Positions 24,001-35,210 of a stretch of 64,000 nt of DNA are shown piece after piece (position 1 is the first letter of the stretch; each line of letters opens with the position of its first letter). The stretch lies in assembly GCA_903813345.2 (NCBI GenBank), contig CAIIXF020000011.1:4426571-4490570 (forward strand). Reading direction: 5' to 3'. Position numbers and translations under genes: made by a program. This DNA comes from Owenia fusiformis (Eukaryota; Annelida; Polychaeta; Sabellida; Oweniidae). The notes beneath the pieces were generated by a model, which was given only the letters and a program-made list of their open reading frames with translations, searched no databases and was not told the origin of the DNA.

Positions 24001-25511
24001 TAAATTATTATCTTGTTTTCCAGGCCTATAGCCTGCATGATTTTGAAAGAATTTTTGATTTAGGGACGGTTGATTCGTTTCCGCCTCCTTACCCAACCCC
24101 CCCCCCCCCCTCCCCGGACTACGAGCCTGTTGTCAAGGGGATACGTCAGAATTGACGGAGTACAAAACTCAACTAAAATAAATTTGATAATTGATTAGAT
24201 GATATGGGAAATAAGTCCCCCTCGAAGTCTACTGTAGAATCCCTTCCACTGTTCAGTCCTAAGGTCTACCGTAGAGCCAGTAGTTCTACTGTAGTCTTAA
24301 GTTCTACAGTAGACTCCTGAGGTCTACAGTAGACTGTCCCTAGTTCTACTGTAGAATCCCTAGTTCTACTGTAGAGCCAGAATCAAAGGTCTACTGTAGA
24401 CTCCCGAGGTCCACTGTAGAGTCCCTCCATGGCTCTATTGTAGAGTCTTGAGTTCTACCGTAGACTCCTGAGGTTTACTACAGCGTCGTATGATCTATCG
24501 TAGACTTCCGAGGTCTACTTTAGAGTTCCTAGTTCTACTCTAGTGCCCAAAGGTCTACTCTCTCGAGGTCCACTAGGCCAATAGAGTCACTAGTTCTACT
24601 ATACTTTTGAATCCTTGAGTCTATAGTAGAGTGCCCAGGTTTAATGTAGCTCTACGTTATAAAATGCACGGGGGTTGTCCGAGAAGTAATGCACTATAGG
24701 CTCTAAGTTTATCAATACTTGATATTTGATATCGTATAATGAAAGTTTTGAAGTTTGCAAAAGAAAAACAAAGAGAATCAAATAAACTAGTTCAGTATGT
24801 ATATTTGGACATGTCACTAAGATTAGATATCTCTATTCCGTTTTCAGGAAATACAATTAGGATTGTAAGCAAAACATTGACGTGTTTTTGAAGAAAAAAT
24901 TGCCTCAACATTTTGCACTCCCGTCCCATCTACTTTCTTTAAGCCTCAGTAACATTTGATCTACGGAAACCGTACGACAGCCATAGCATCCCAAAATCGA
25001 GAGAAATACACAGCATAAAATAAAGGGATAAGCAGTTCGATGTCGATTTTTTATTTCGATTTTGTGAATCTACGGCCGCTGGACGGCCCCGTAGAGCAAA
25101 TATGACTGAGGCTTTAAAAATAAAATCTTAAATACACCTTACATTAACGACCCAAGAAATGACGATCAAAAGAGTTTTGGCCATCTTATACTTGAAAAGT
25201 CTTGACATTAACATCTTTTCTCTCTTGACTTTGATGATGCCTTCGTTTTCTTTGGAATTCACATCATAGAAATCAGCCTCATCGCCAGTCTTGATGCCAT
25301 TCACTTTCATATCATCCAGTTCCACATTGATGCCTTCGTTTGTGTGTCCTTTTGATTGACTGGTGTGTCTATTTGATTCATCGGTGTGTCCACATGACTC
25401 ATTTGTCTGTCTTGTGGATTTACCAGTGTCTGCAACGGATCCATACGTTCTATCATTCATCTTAATTCCATTTTTTAATCTGGCGAAAAGTGAAATTAAT
25501 TTAGAACCCAT
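21021..25511 (-). CDS. NaGLT1/MFSD4B-like major facilitator transporter, gene B (3 coding exons, 548 aa)
   Basis: Coding exons on the minus strand are 25511-25143 (123 codons, AAT|GTAAGG), 23985-23694 (292 nt, TTAG|GTAACG) and 22006-21021 (acceptor TTTTAG|TTGGG, stop TGA). The second and third exons have exactly the lengths and phases of gene A; the joined frame is open. The N-terminus is longer than in gene A and rich in His, Thr, Ser and acidic residues (QTNESCGHTDES). It is followed by the first membrane segment (AKTLLIVISWVV), then YEELSRALIGRDVGWAMGS and NAMMIALWGKHTPSPMHS. Expected to be a membrane solute carrier like gene A; the substrate is uncertain. The acceptor side of its last exon has been duplicated several times in the preceding intron. 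Confidence 0.88.
22110..22375 (-). pseudogene. Two tandem partial copies of the gene B last-exon acceptor region
   Basis: Each copy carries the polypyrimidine/acceptor (TTTCAG|TTGG) and the first about 22 codons (NAMMIALWGKHTPSPMHS), plus about 100 bp of intron tail (GGCAGGCAATCA, TGCTCTGGC). The copies follow the functional exon start (22006) with acceptors near 22190 and 22350, in the order intron-exon start-intron-exon start. Truncated; possibly usable as decoy splice acceptors. Confidence 0.85.
22376..22998. mobile_element. Palindromic MITE, about 620 bp, inserted in a duplicated exon unit
   Basis: Begins CTCCACTCCATAAGTTTGGC followed by AACCTTAGCTCCCCCATTGA, and ends with their inverse. 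Inner mirrors include AATTTTTATTTACTTACC with GTAAATAAAAATT, and CGAAAATTGATGA with TCATCAATTTTCG. It interrupts the third copy of the exon-acceptor unit, because AAAACATACA on the left resumes as CACATGTTATATCAC on the right. A one-arm relative is at 5034-5155. Confidence 0.8.
22999..23185 (-). pseudogene. Third partial copy of the gene B last-exon acceptor region
   Basis: Contains GGCAGGCAATCAATGG, a GCATTAGTGAAGGGGTATGT exon segment and a degraded acceptor near 23170. It is more diverged than the copies at 22110-22375 (for example AAGGCAACCTTCATTGC). Confidence 0.75.
23362..23645. repeat. Tandem repeat, about 40-bp unit, about 7 copies
   Basis: Units read TCATGTTAAAGTAAAGACTA followed by TAGTTTGAATCTCAAATTCTC with small changes. 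Located in intron 2 of transporter gene B just downstream of its exon 2 donor. Confidence 0.9.
24195..24660. repeat. Irregular tandem repeat of TCTACTGTAGA words
   Basis: Around twenty partly degenerate copies of the self-complementary word TCTACTGTAGA/GTCTACxGTAGAC spaced about 20-30 bp (GGTCTACTGTAGACTCC, AGTTCTACTGTAGAATCC). Located in intron 1 of transporter gene B. Each unit is a near-palindrome. Confidence 0.85.
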
Positions 25512-26300
25512 CTTAAAGTAGTCAGTTCATACTGGTCCGTTAAAGTGTTACTAATTCTCTCCGATTGTAGTCTTCATTGAACGATATCGACTATAAGAAA
25601 TTAGATTTCAATCCCGGATTTCATAGAGAGCTCAATATTTCGAACGTACTATTTAATACATAACATTAAAGTGTTTAATATTGAAGTTGTGTATGTTGCT
25701 CTAACGCAAACACATTTTTGTTTATGACTTTGGAGAAAAAACGAACGTTAAATTTTATGCGTGTCCTAAAAAGCAAACAATGTATACGATCGGGGTAACT
25801 TAAACTAGACTCGAATCGAATATCAATGTTATTAATTTTATACAATGTGACGACTGTATTCAAGTAGAATTTATTGTTAAATCCAGCATCTTTCGTTTTG
25901 AGGTTTTTCAAAACCATTATTTGAGATGTGTGTTTAACATAGAAATAAATGTGCAGAAAATGTCTCAATTCACAGATTAAAATTGAAAACGTAAAATGAA
26001 TTTAGGCTTACATGCACGATCCTTGCGTTAATCTGTTTATTGACCATCGAGGGATATATTGACATCTAGGGCAACCTTGAACTCTGAGCATGGCCTTACC
26101 TTACTATCCAACATTTAATGTCTCAGTCACCTTTGCAACTGGTGGCCGTGTTCTCTTAAATGTCTAAGGCCAATCATCGATTTTGCAAAAGGTTCTGAGT
26201 TCTGAAGTGTCTGTACTTGTCCGCATACTCGTTTCCCAGTTTGATTTTCAAAAACATCATACCTTGGAAATCCAAGATGACTTACTTGCACCGCGTGAAA
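25512..26300. other. 5' flank of transporter gene B
   Basis: Expected promoter side of the minus-strand gene. No core promoter motif is assigned. No other gene is recognised; ORF 25675-25968 has no family resemblance. Confidence 0.35.
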
Positions 26301-26309
26301 GGTGTCCCA

Positions 26310-27530
26310 ATCCAAGAAAATCCTATCTCGGATAATAGCGGATTAATCCGTGATCCAGATATACGCAATAAAATGCTAGATAATTATTACACAAGGCGGG
26401 GAAATCTTATCTTGCATAACTCCGCAATGGGAACCCTGATGATTCAAGAAAATGCAAGTTTTGTATTAATCTGGATCACACAATAGTTCTATCGCATTTT
26501 CCATTTATTTTTTGTATTGTACAATAAAGGTCTTTGTTACTTTATGGATATTTTCCCATTATGAGATACGTGTTTTTTAAGATTGACATATAACTGCATT
26601 ATCTAATCCGTTGATGTTAATTCTTGAATATTTCTGCATAGTCAGATGATGAAATGTTATTTTCCGTATAATGTTGGATTAGGGAATGCAATGAAAATGT
26701 ATTTCGGATAAATGTGGCATTTGTAGATTCAGGAAATTTTGTTTATTGTTTAATTTTGCATCGCTTAATGCAAGAAAGTTGTATTCCCGTATAAAGCTGG
26801 ATAAGGGAATGCAACGAAAATGCATTTCGGATAAATGTGGGATTAGTAGATCCAGGATATTTTGTTTATTGTTTAATTTTGCATCGCTTAATGCAAGAAA
26901 ATTGTATTTCCGTGTAAATCTTGATTAGGTAATTCGTCAAAATAACGGTTTTTCATAATTTAGGTGTTGTTAGATCCGGAGTTATCATTTCTTGCATATT
27001 TCTGCATCTCTAGATAAGGGAATATTATTTTCCTTATAAATATGAATTAAGTAATGCATTAATTTATTGATTCCGGATAAATATAACATTGCATGATGCG
27101 GAGATATAGTTTTGGATATTTTTTCCTCATTGGTTGATGTACAAAAATATAAATCTTGCATATATATGGGTTAGTTAATTCCTCCAAATAACTGTTTTGT
27201 ATAATGTATGTATTGTAAGATCCTAGATTATATTTACTTGCATATTTTCACATCTCTTGATATGGGAATATTATATCCTCTATAGATATGGATCTTGAAA
27301 AGCATAAGGTATTTTCACGTATTTTTCATCATTGTCCAATGCACAAAAAATAATTCCCACTCACATTCGGTTCTGTTCAATCAGTGCATTCTTAGATCCA
27401 GATCTCTTGATTTGGGGATATCATTTCATTATTTCTGTATTTTCATTATTATGTATATTGCAATGCATTGCAAAAATCAATTCTGGGTAAATATACTATT
27501 GTCAGATCCATAGGTTTATTTTCATGTAGT
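26310..27530. repeat. Diverged tandem repeat, about 118-120-bp unit
   Basis: Repeating landmarks are GATAAGGGAATGCAA.GAAAA, TTTCGGATAAATGTGG and TTTTGCATCGCTTAATGCAA. Neighbouring units at 26650-26930 are clearly alike and the outer units are increasingly diverged. Open frames here (26746-26928) repeat FNFASLNARKLY and are products of the repeat. Confidence 0.75.
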
Positions 27531-27951
27531 ATATACCCTCATTGCTAGCTACATAGAAACAAAAATGGCAAGACAGATGTTTGTATGTCCATTATTTTAT
27601 TGTAAAAATGAGCAATAAAGCCCATAAAATCATAAACTACAATACACTTTACAAAGTCCTGATGGCTGAGAACTATAAAAATGGCTAATAAATAATTAAA
27701 AATGCAAAAATATTATTTAAAACAATATGGTGAGGCAGATACCAGAACATCTAAGTTGCATTAGGATAATAATATCTGGTGATAGAAAAATATATGTCCT
27801 AAGTAGTTCAATGCATCGTTTTCAAAACATCCATATAATTAAACATATATGCATATAAACTACCATATTAAATACTTCTGAGAATCAAAACTGCATTAAA
27901 AATGAAATAACATATTAATTTGTAAGTTCCGTATATCAATCAGAAATCACC

Positions 27952-28097
27952 TATCACAATTCATGAAGAATATTGGCATCAAAAAGAATGCATATCACTG
28001 TGCCACAATTGAAAAAATTCAAGTTCAAATACTAAATGAATAATTTATACAAAAAGTTTGAAACATATCCTCCAAAACATTGCTTACTTTCTTTGTA
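27952..28097 (+). repeat. 146-bp direct repeat, copy 1
   Basis: Identical by eye to 28775-28920, starting TATCACAATTCATGAAGAAT and ending TTGCTTACTTTCTTTGTA. The flanks differ. Confidence 0.9.
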
Positions 28098-28646
28098 GCA
28101 TTACACTGATAAAATCCCAGCCTTGTACATAATTTTAGAACAAATACAGTAGAGGAACAACTCTTAAAAACATTGTACAACTAGAAAACAGCAACGCCAC
28201 AGAGTGGCAAATCCAACCAAACAAAACATGTTTTTACAAATAATGCCCATCTAACAGGTAAAATATGAACCATATTAGTCCACTGGTATTTGAGTTATTA
28301 AAATTGTGTTTTTATGAAAAATGGTGGCCATTTTAAACTCAAGCTTGAAATAGTTTCTTATTGAGCAGAGCTCCTTTGTCCCTAGGCATCAGCATATAAA
28401 ATATAGTTTGAAGACAATAAAATCAAACTAAGGAATGCATATGTTTTCATTATAACTGTTACCTAGAATTGAAAACTGTGACAGTCCATACTTTGTATTG
28501 GAGATTAATCCACCATTCAGACATTTTGTACAAGCACAAATTGCTAAAATATAAAACAGCATAAAAATTACCCCTATTTTCAGAATGGTCACTCACAAGC
28601 TAAGTTTACATGAGAAAGTGTTATGATTCAGAGTAGGCAAATATAA

Positions 28647-29536
28647 AAGGATGAGTCTGGATATCGACTTAGAAAATATTGAAAATTGTATTGTCTGAAA
28701 AACCAACTCAATCACACATATTATGAAACCTCAATATCTTATCCTTCTTCTAAGAGTACAAAAATATCAATTTGTATCACAATTCATGAAGAATATTGGC
28801 ATCAAAAAGAATGCATATCACTGTGCCACAATTGAAAAAATTCAAGTTCAAATACTAAATGAATAATTTATACAAAAAGTTTGAAACATATCCTCCAAAA
28901 CATTGCTTACTTTCTTTGTATAGACATTGAACATATGGCATTTCTTGATTAGTGAATTGGTGTTTATCTGGGTAATCAAGGGATAATAGTCACTCAAAGT
29001 TACTGAGCATCCAGTTTTGACACTTCCATTGTGTTGGTAAAATTACACATATTTCAGTCAAATTCATGCTGAGCACAGCATTTTGGTTTCAATTTTATAA
29101 TCTCTATACATGACCCTGGTGATAAAGAGTCAGAATCAATCAAAAAACTAAACCGGAAAACTGTGCTCATTGTGAAAATTAAAAGTGAAGCTACTTTTTT
29201 TTCTGATATTTCTTACATCAAATCGCAGCCATCTTGTTTTTCCCCTTTCAAATTAAACTGGTAGAAAATTCAAAAATTTAAATCCTAAAATATTTTTAAA
29301 AAAATAAAGTTATTTCTTCTTTATATGTCATATGTGTTGCCATTGGTATTTTTTCTATGATAACGATTATTTGTTTTCTGTTAGGATACTTATTTTGACT
29401 CTCAGCAGGGGGTTGATTATGCATCAAAACTCATGAAAAAGTATACTTATCAAATATAACTAGGACAGTTATAAAAATCATATTTCATGTACATTTGACT
29501 GAGGGACCAAAAGGGCATATATCCAGACTCATCCTT
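28647..29536. mobile_element. 890-bp unit with 18-bp inverted ends
   Basis: AAGGATGAGTCTGGATAT at 28647-28664 is inverted at 29519-29536. The unit includes the second copy of the 146-bp direct repeat. No coding capacity and no clear target duplication, so the assignment as a transposon is tentative. Confidence 0.5.
28775..28920 (+). repeat. 146-bp direct repeat, copy 2
   Basis: Identical by eye to 27952-28097, 823 bp downstream. Confidence 0.9.
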
Positions 29537-31400
29537 TCAACAAATAGTTAGATGCGAGTAGAAAAGTCACTTATTTTACTTATCCAGAGCTCAGTAAGGT
29601 CTTTTGTGATTAAGCTGACCAAAATTTACATCCAAAAATCAATTTGAAAAATCAACTTTTAAACCTTTCAAAGGTCACTGAAGGTCAAATCCTAAAACTA
29701 ATGTCAGATTTGAAATCCTGCCAACTCGTAGATGATTTCAAAAAAATTTGGTCAAATTGAAGCAAGTTGAAAAATAACTTATTTTTACTTTTTTGACGTC
29801 AAATATTTCAAAAACTGTAAAAATTTGATGCTGACATATATTGAGCAATATGTAGGGAATGCTTAAATCTAGTAATTATGTAATTCATTGCAAGATATGA
29901 TCAAGTATAAGGCAAACTTTGAGAAACTTGTCAATCACAAAACCTGCCATTGACTTTATACATGAGGAAGTTTCCTGAAAATGAAGTCCTACTTTTTGTC
30001 AAATTTTATAGAGTAAACACCAAAAACTGTTATTCCAAGAGCTTTGAAATCTTCAGAGGACATAAGTTGCATATGCAGCAACTACTATGAGTTATTTGAA
30101 AGTTCTATTTCAACAAGATGTTTACTGAAAACTTGACTTTTTGATGTCAAAATCAGCAATTTCTCGGAAACCAGGTGAACTTGGGAAATGGCGATGATAG
30201 GTCAAATAAGCATAATGGATATGCATATATAATGAATGTGGATATGACTCATTCCGAAAAGCAGTTTTAATTTGTGCGGCCAATGTTGACGGACGGACCA
30301 TCGGACGGACGGATGTCACAGAGGACAGATTTTTCGATACCAGCCTGTGACAAAACTTACTGTTTATGTGTTGCTGGGCAGCGTAAAATGTCAAACATAT
30401 CAAAAAGTTCAAATCTAACAGAAATATGCCAAATTGGCTAAAGAAAACTTCAGAACATGTGACATAAATGTCTGTCCAGGGTACCTGTACATCCTTCCCA
30501 GAAAAAAAGATACTGTATATCAACATGATTTACATTTTGATATACATCTAATTTTGGTCTATAAAAAACATCCATGTAAAAAAGTGTTGATGTTGATTAC
30601 TTATCACCCCTCGTAAAATATATGGGGTATCGAATGTTTTTAGGGTTTTGTTCCTCTGACCCTTTTCCGGGCTCTCACCAGGAAATATTTAGGGTGTGGT
30701 GCTAACATCTTCAGAATAACCATTCAATTGTGATAAATCATATTTATGCTATGTTTTATCCTTTTTACATGCTATTATTGTATATTCAGTCAAGTTTAGA
30801 CTGTGGAAATAGTCATGATTTGCCAATAGGGTGTGGAGGGAGCTAAATAGAGTGTGGTGCTGCGCCACAGTCTAAAAGCCTGGCGAGAGCCCTGCTTTTT
30901 CAATATGTTGATCGTCTTAGTGTCTTTGAAGCTTTTATCCACCTCCAGAATCAGTTTATAAAATTCAATTGTTTTCCATGTTAGCCTCATCAGAATAACG
31001 ATTGTTGATTCAGGATCCACTTCCTTGTCCAACATTATGTCACTAGTCACTCCTTGCCAAGGTTCTTTCTAATCAGTTGTCTTTAGTTGAAATGAGCGGT
31101 AATCCTTTGTCTGAAAGTATACAATTACAACCTCAATAAACTAGATCTTGATGATTCATAGACTAGATGCGAGTAGAAATAATCTTGATTTGTGGAATTA
31201 AATATTCAAAATTCAGAAGGCAGGTCAAATCTATAAATATGGTTTCGAAACTTTTTTATACAACTTTGAAAATATAATTTATTTGAAAATGTGACTTCTA
31301 ATCCATGTTATAAAATCATAAAAGTGAAATATCTTTTCTTGTATTGTACAGATAACATTTTCTTTTACTAGACATTTTTAATTTGCATAGTAAAATACAT
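29537..31400. other. Gene-free repeat-like sequence
   Basis: Contains AAGGTCACTGAAGGTCAAAT-type text (29660-29800) that recurs inside the transposase gene's intron at 41860-42090. A GACGGACGGACCATCGGACG block is at about 30290-30312. No gene recognised. Confidence 0.45.
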
Positions 31401-31404
31401 AGAG

Positions 31405-31524
31405 GTTATTAAATGGGAGGTTTTCGATACAGGGTATATCTGAGGGAAATACAACGGTCCCTCGGTTGATATATTGTATTTACCGAGGGATATACCCTGT
31501 ATCAAAAATCGAGCATTCAATAAC
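31405..31524. mobile_element. Hairpin MITE of the ATTCAATAAC family, 120 bp
   Basis: GTTATTAAATGGGAGGTTTT...CGATACAGGGTATATC...TGAGGGAAATACAA is mirrored by TTGTATTTACCGAGGGATAT...ACCCTGTATC...GAGCATTCAATAAC. Third member of the family at 10929-11064 and 11783-11921. Confidence 0.75.
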
Positions 31525-31719
31525 TGATTCATCCTATAGATACTTAGTAGATTTTGAGAATTAAACATCATTGAATGTTAGGGAACCCTAATGTAATAAT
31601 AATTACAAACGATAATTACAATCAAAACATGAATATTTTATCTCAATTTAAAGTCCTCAACAAGCTTTTAACATGTTACAGAGTATGAAATTAATATTTA
31701 TTAAATAGAGCCAAAGTAT

Positions 31720-31845
31720 ATCCCGGGAATTCAAAAAAGCACCGAAAGAAATTCCCGGGTATTGCTGATGAGCAGGTGATATCTATATCTCCCGCTCACC
31801 TCAGCGGGAGATATATATATCACCCGCTCGCCTCAGGTATCGATT
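31720..31845. repeat. Cluster of short palindromes
   Basis: CCCGGGAATTC.../GAAATTCCCGGG and GAGCAGGTGATAT.TATATCTCC..../GCGGGAGATATATATATCACC form stem-loops within 125 bp. No coding. Confidence 0.6.
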
Positions 31846-32089
31846 ATATTCCTGCATGTTTTTTACCTATTTCACTACTAAGTATGGGATAAATAGAGGT
31901 GATATGAAAGTTGAACCACTAAAACAGATGGATATTTAAGTTGACTGAACTTTCTACAACTATAAGAGTATTTGTCTTTAATTTGGCGAATTTTTTGCAA
32001 TTGGAAAATCGCCAAATTAAATAGTAGCCAAAAATCCTTGGAATTAGACAATTTTTTTCGTTTGGTGTATTTGACAGATATAAGAAGGA

Positions 32090-32470
32090 TACCAAGAAAA
32101 ATGGAGGGAAAGGAGTAGGGAAGGTATGGCAACAGATTTTGGACAGTCATATGTTCGATTTTTGCTATTTTCTGAGGGTTTAAACAGTTGCATATGGTGG
32201 GCTAATGCATTACTTCCAGGAAAAGCACTCATAGAGATAATAAAATTATTTTGACTTTGAGACAGGGAAGACAGTCGGTATGTGATGGCATGCGCAAATC
32301 TCTATTATGGCGGCCAATCCGATGTCTGGCAACCCTAACAAAAAATCTAGACAGTGTGCATTTTTACCTCCTGTGAAATAACAAGTGGAATTTAGAAGTC
32401 GTTTTGTGTTTTATTATCATTCTGCATCTTAATTCTATGTGTCGTGGTGTTAAAACGTCAGCAGAAATAT
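32090..32470. repeat. Repeat blocks whose inverted copies lie at 34600-35210
   Basis: Block A (TTTTTGCTATTTTCTGAGGG..., ATGAGTGC/GCACTCATAGAGATAATAAA) is inverted at about 34600-34710. Block B (TGGCGGCCAATCCGATGTCT, TTTTACCTCCTGTGAAATAA, GTGGTGTTAAAACGTCAGCAG) is inverted at about 35010-35190. Both keep their left-to-right order while each is inverted, which a single inversion would not give. Confidence 0.65.
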
Positions 32471-32932
32471 ACGATAATCAAGTGAATTAGACAGATTTTT
32501 CGAAAACCTGTCTCCAGTGCTCAGGATATAAAAACTTGTATTAACATGCTCAAAAGTGTGAATGTGCACCTCAATGTCAAGCTAAATTAATGTTGTATCT
32601 AAAACACATACCTGATCGACTCAAACCAGCTTGTCACTCACATATACACGCTTAAGCAAACTTAGCAAAAAGATGATCTGAATCTTGGAATTTCATTCAA
32701 GAGCTAGTAATGCTCGCTACATGTCTTCATCATAAGTGTTCATCAGATTGGTGCGGGCTCAGGAGAAAATCACCAATCAATCACGTTTATAAATTAATTT
32801 TGCCCACGAGAATTACAAGGGTAAAGAAATTCGTATTTATAAACGAACAAATTTGAGATAACCAAATATCAGTCAGAGAAATCTGACGATCTACGAAACA
32901 TCAAAAAATCAAAAGCGGGCTGACGGCGTATT

Positions 32933-34561
32933 CAGGGTTCGTACACCTTTTTCAAAATGAATTTCCCTGACATTTCCCTGACATTTCCAGGCAAAAAAGG
33001 AAATTTCCAGATCTAGTTTTCCTTGCACGGCCTCTAAAAAGTCTCTAACAACCGTATTATTTAAAAGACAAGACTTATTATGAAACATTTTGGGTTTATC
33101 CTTTTGTACCATTTCTCATGACTTAAAGGCATAATCAGATCTATAGGAGTGACGAAATTACAAGCAACTTGTATAATTGACCTACCAATCTATTCCTTAC
33201 AATATCAAATACAATATCTCACAAAAGATTCACAATATGTTTTAAATTGGTGAAGTTATCAGTGACTCAAAGTGCAAAAATGGGCGAAAAATGTTTAAAT
33301 TCTCCCAAATTATAAGAATGGTAACCATTCTTACAGAAAAATAATATATTGTTCTAAAAATCTTAAGTTTTCCTTGAATAAAGTATGCACTTTTTAGATT
33401 TTTTAGAAAATAGACATGACAAGGGATGACATGAGCCTGAAATATTTTAAAATTGAAAGAATTTTTTGTTTAGCCTGCTCGCTAATCTGATTCTCTCTTT
33501 AACTTTACTTCTACAGGCCGTCTTATTAACCAATTTATCATATTATTTATTGCATTATATTCTAATTTTACGTACAGTATTTACATTGCATAAGGCCAAA
33601 GGTAAACATACATATACAGGGGCATAGCCAACAAGTGTCAAGGGGGTGCATCTTTTGGGGTTTGCATCACTGCGAGCGAAGGAAAACCAAAAGGGGGTAT
33701 GGGGGTTCACCCCCGGAAATTTTTCAAAATTGACAATTGTATATGGTGCATTCTAAGCATTTCAAACTATAATTTGTTAATGTTTTGTAATGAATCCAAA
33801 TAAAAACTGAAACTTCAAAATGTTGATCTAAAGAAAAATAGCAACTCCATTGAGGGGCAATTCCCACCTAATGAAACATATTTTATCGAATACTATCATT
33901 GTAAACATTATATGAAAAATGCCAAGTGGCTTCTTGGGCAGAGACTCTATATACAGTAACAAAAACATTGGTATATAAAATTTTAACCAAATCTGTCAAC
34001 TGATATTTGAGTTATCACCCTGATAGATAAATAGACTGAATACGACCGGACTGTCGAACATACAGCTCCTTAATATACTTGTAAATACAATTTTAAACTG
34101 TAAAGAGTTCCTCAACAAACCATGAAACATATACCAGTAATTAGCTTTGAATGGCCTAAAACTAACTTACTACATGGAAAAGCATAATTGTATTGAACCA
34201 TCTATACATATTCTTTATTCGGTTTCAGTATAATGTTCACACTGTTCTTACAAATAGACAAAACCAGATTTAATGTCATTCAATCAACCCTAATGAAAAG
34301 ATTAACAATTAGTGGAAACAACTTAACATTTGATTTTGGATTTCATTGATATCCCGTCATAGCCTTAAAATGTATTTTGCTGGAACATTATTTTTTCAAC
34401 AATCATACAAAATTCCCTGACATTTCCCTGACACATCTTCTGTTTCAAAATTCCCTGACATTTTTGGCCCTTTTTGACCCAATTTTAAAATTCCCTGACA
34501 TTTCCAGCACCTGGAAAAATAAATCAATTTCCCTGACATTTCCAGGTGTGTACGAACCCTG
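32933..34561. mobile_element. 1.63-kb DNA transposon with CAGGGTTCGTACAC ends
   Basis: CAGGGTTCGTACACCT at 32933 is inverted at 34544-34561 (AGGTGTGTACGAACCCTG). Both ends are rich in TTTCCCTGACATTTCC words as subterminal repeats. A 5-bp direct repeat GTATT flanks it (32928-32932, 34562-34566). CAGGGTTCGTACA ends are widespread in non-autonomous animal DNA transposons. No transposase reading frame inside, so non-autonomous. It also carries a AAAAATAGCAACTCCA word shared with 28185 and 42470. Confidence 0.75.
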
Positions 34562-34599
34562 GTATTCTACTAAATGTTGTCTATTTCATATACTACTAT

Positions 34600-35210
34600 C
34601 TCAAAGTCGAAATTATTTTATCATCTCTATGAGTGCTTTTCTTGGAGGTAAAATCAGAAAATAGCCAAAATCCAACATATGACTATCCAAAATCTGTTGT
34701 GATACTTTCCCCCCTCCTTTAAATATTTGAGAAATGAAAAACTGACTCTTTTTCCAAAATCTAAAAATTAACTTTTAAAGTCACTACAAATAGTAAAAAA
34801 TGATTAATACAGTCAATATGGTACAACGAAAATGGGACTTCTGCGCATGTTAAAATTTTTCGTCAAAACTCAACTTTTGTTCAAGTTGATACGATTGTCT
34901 TTCGAACTAGAGACTTCCCTCATTCGAAAGATCATAAAAGACTTTATCTATACTGAAAATCTTAGATCCAAACATAGTAGAATACACCGTCATTCCTCAT
35001 TTGATTTGTATTTCTGCTGACATTTCAACACCACATCACATAGAATTACGATGAAGAATGATAATAAAACACAAAACAACTACTTAATTCCACTTGTTAT
35101 TTCACAGGAGGTAAAAATGCACACTGCCTAGATTCTTTGTAAGGGTCGTCAGACATCGGATTGGCCGCCATATTTGAAATGAAAATATCACTAAATAGAG
35201 CTCTGCGCAT
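34600..35210. repeat. Inverted copies of the 32090-32470 blocks
   Basis: See 32090-32470. Block A inverted at about 34600-34710 (GAGTGCTTTTCTTGGAGG, AAAATAGC.AAAATCCAACAT) and block B inverted at about 35010-35190 (CTGCTGACATTTCAACACCAC, TTATTTCACAGGAGGTAAAA). Confidence 0.65.
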
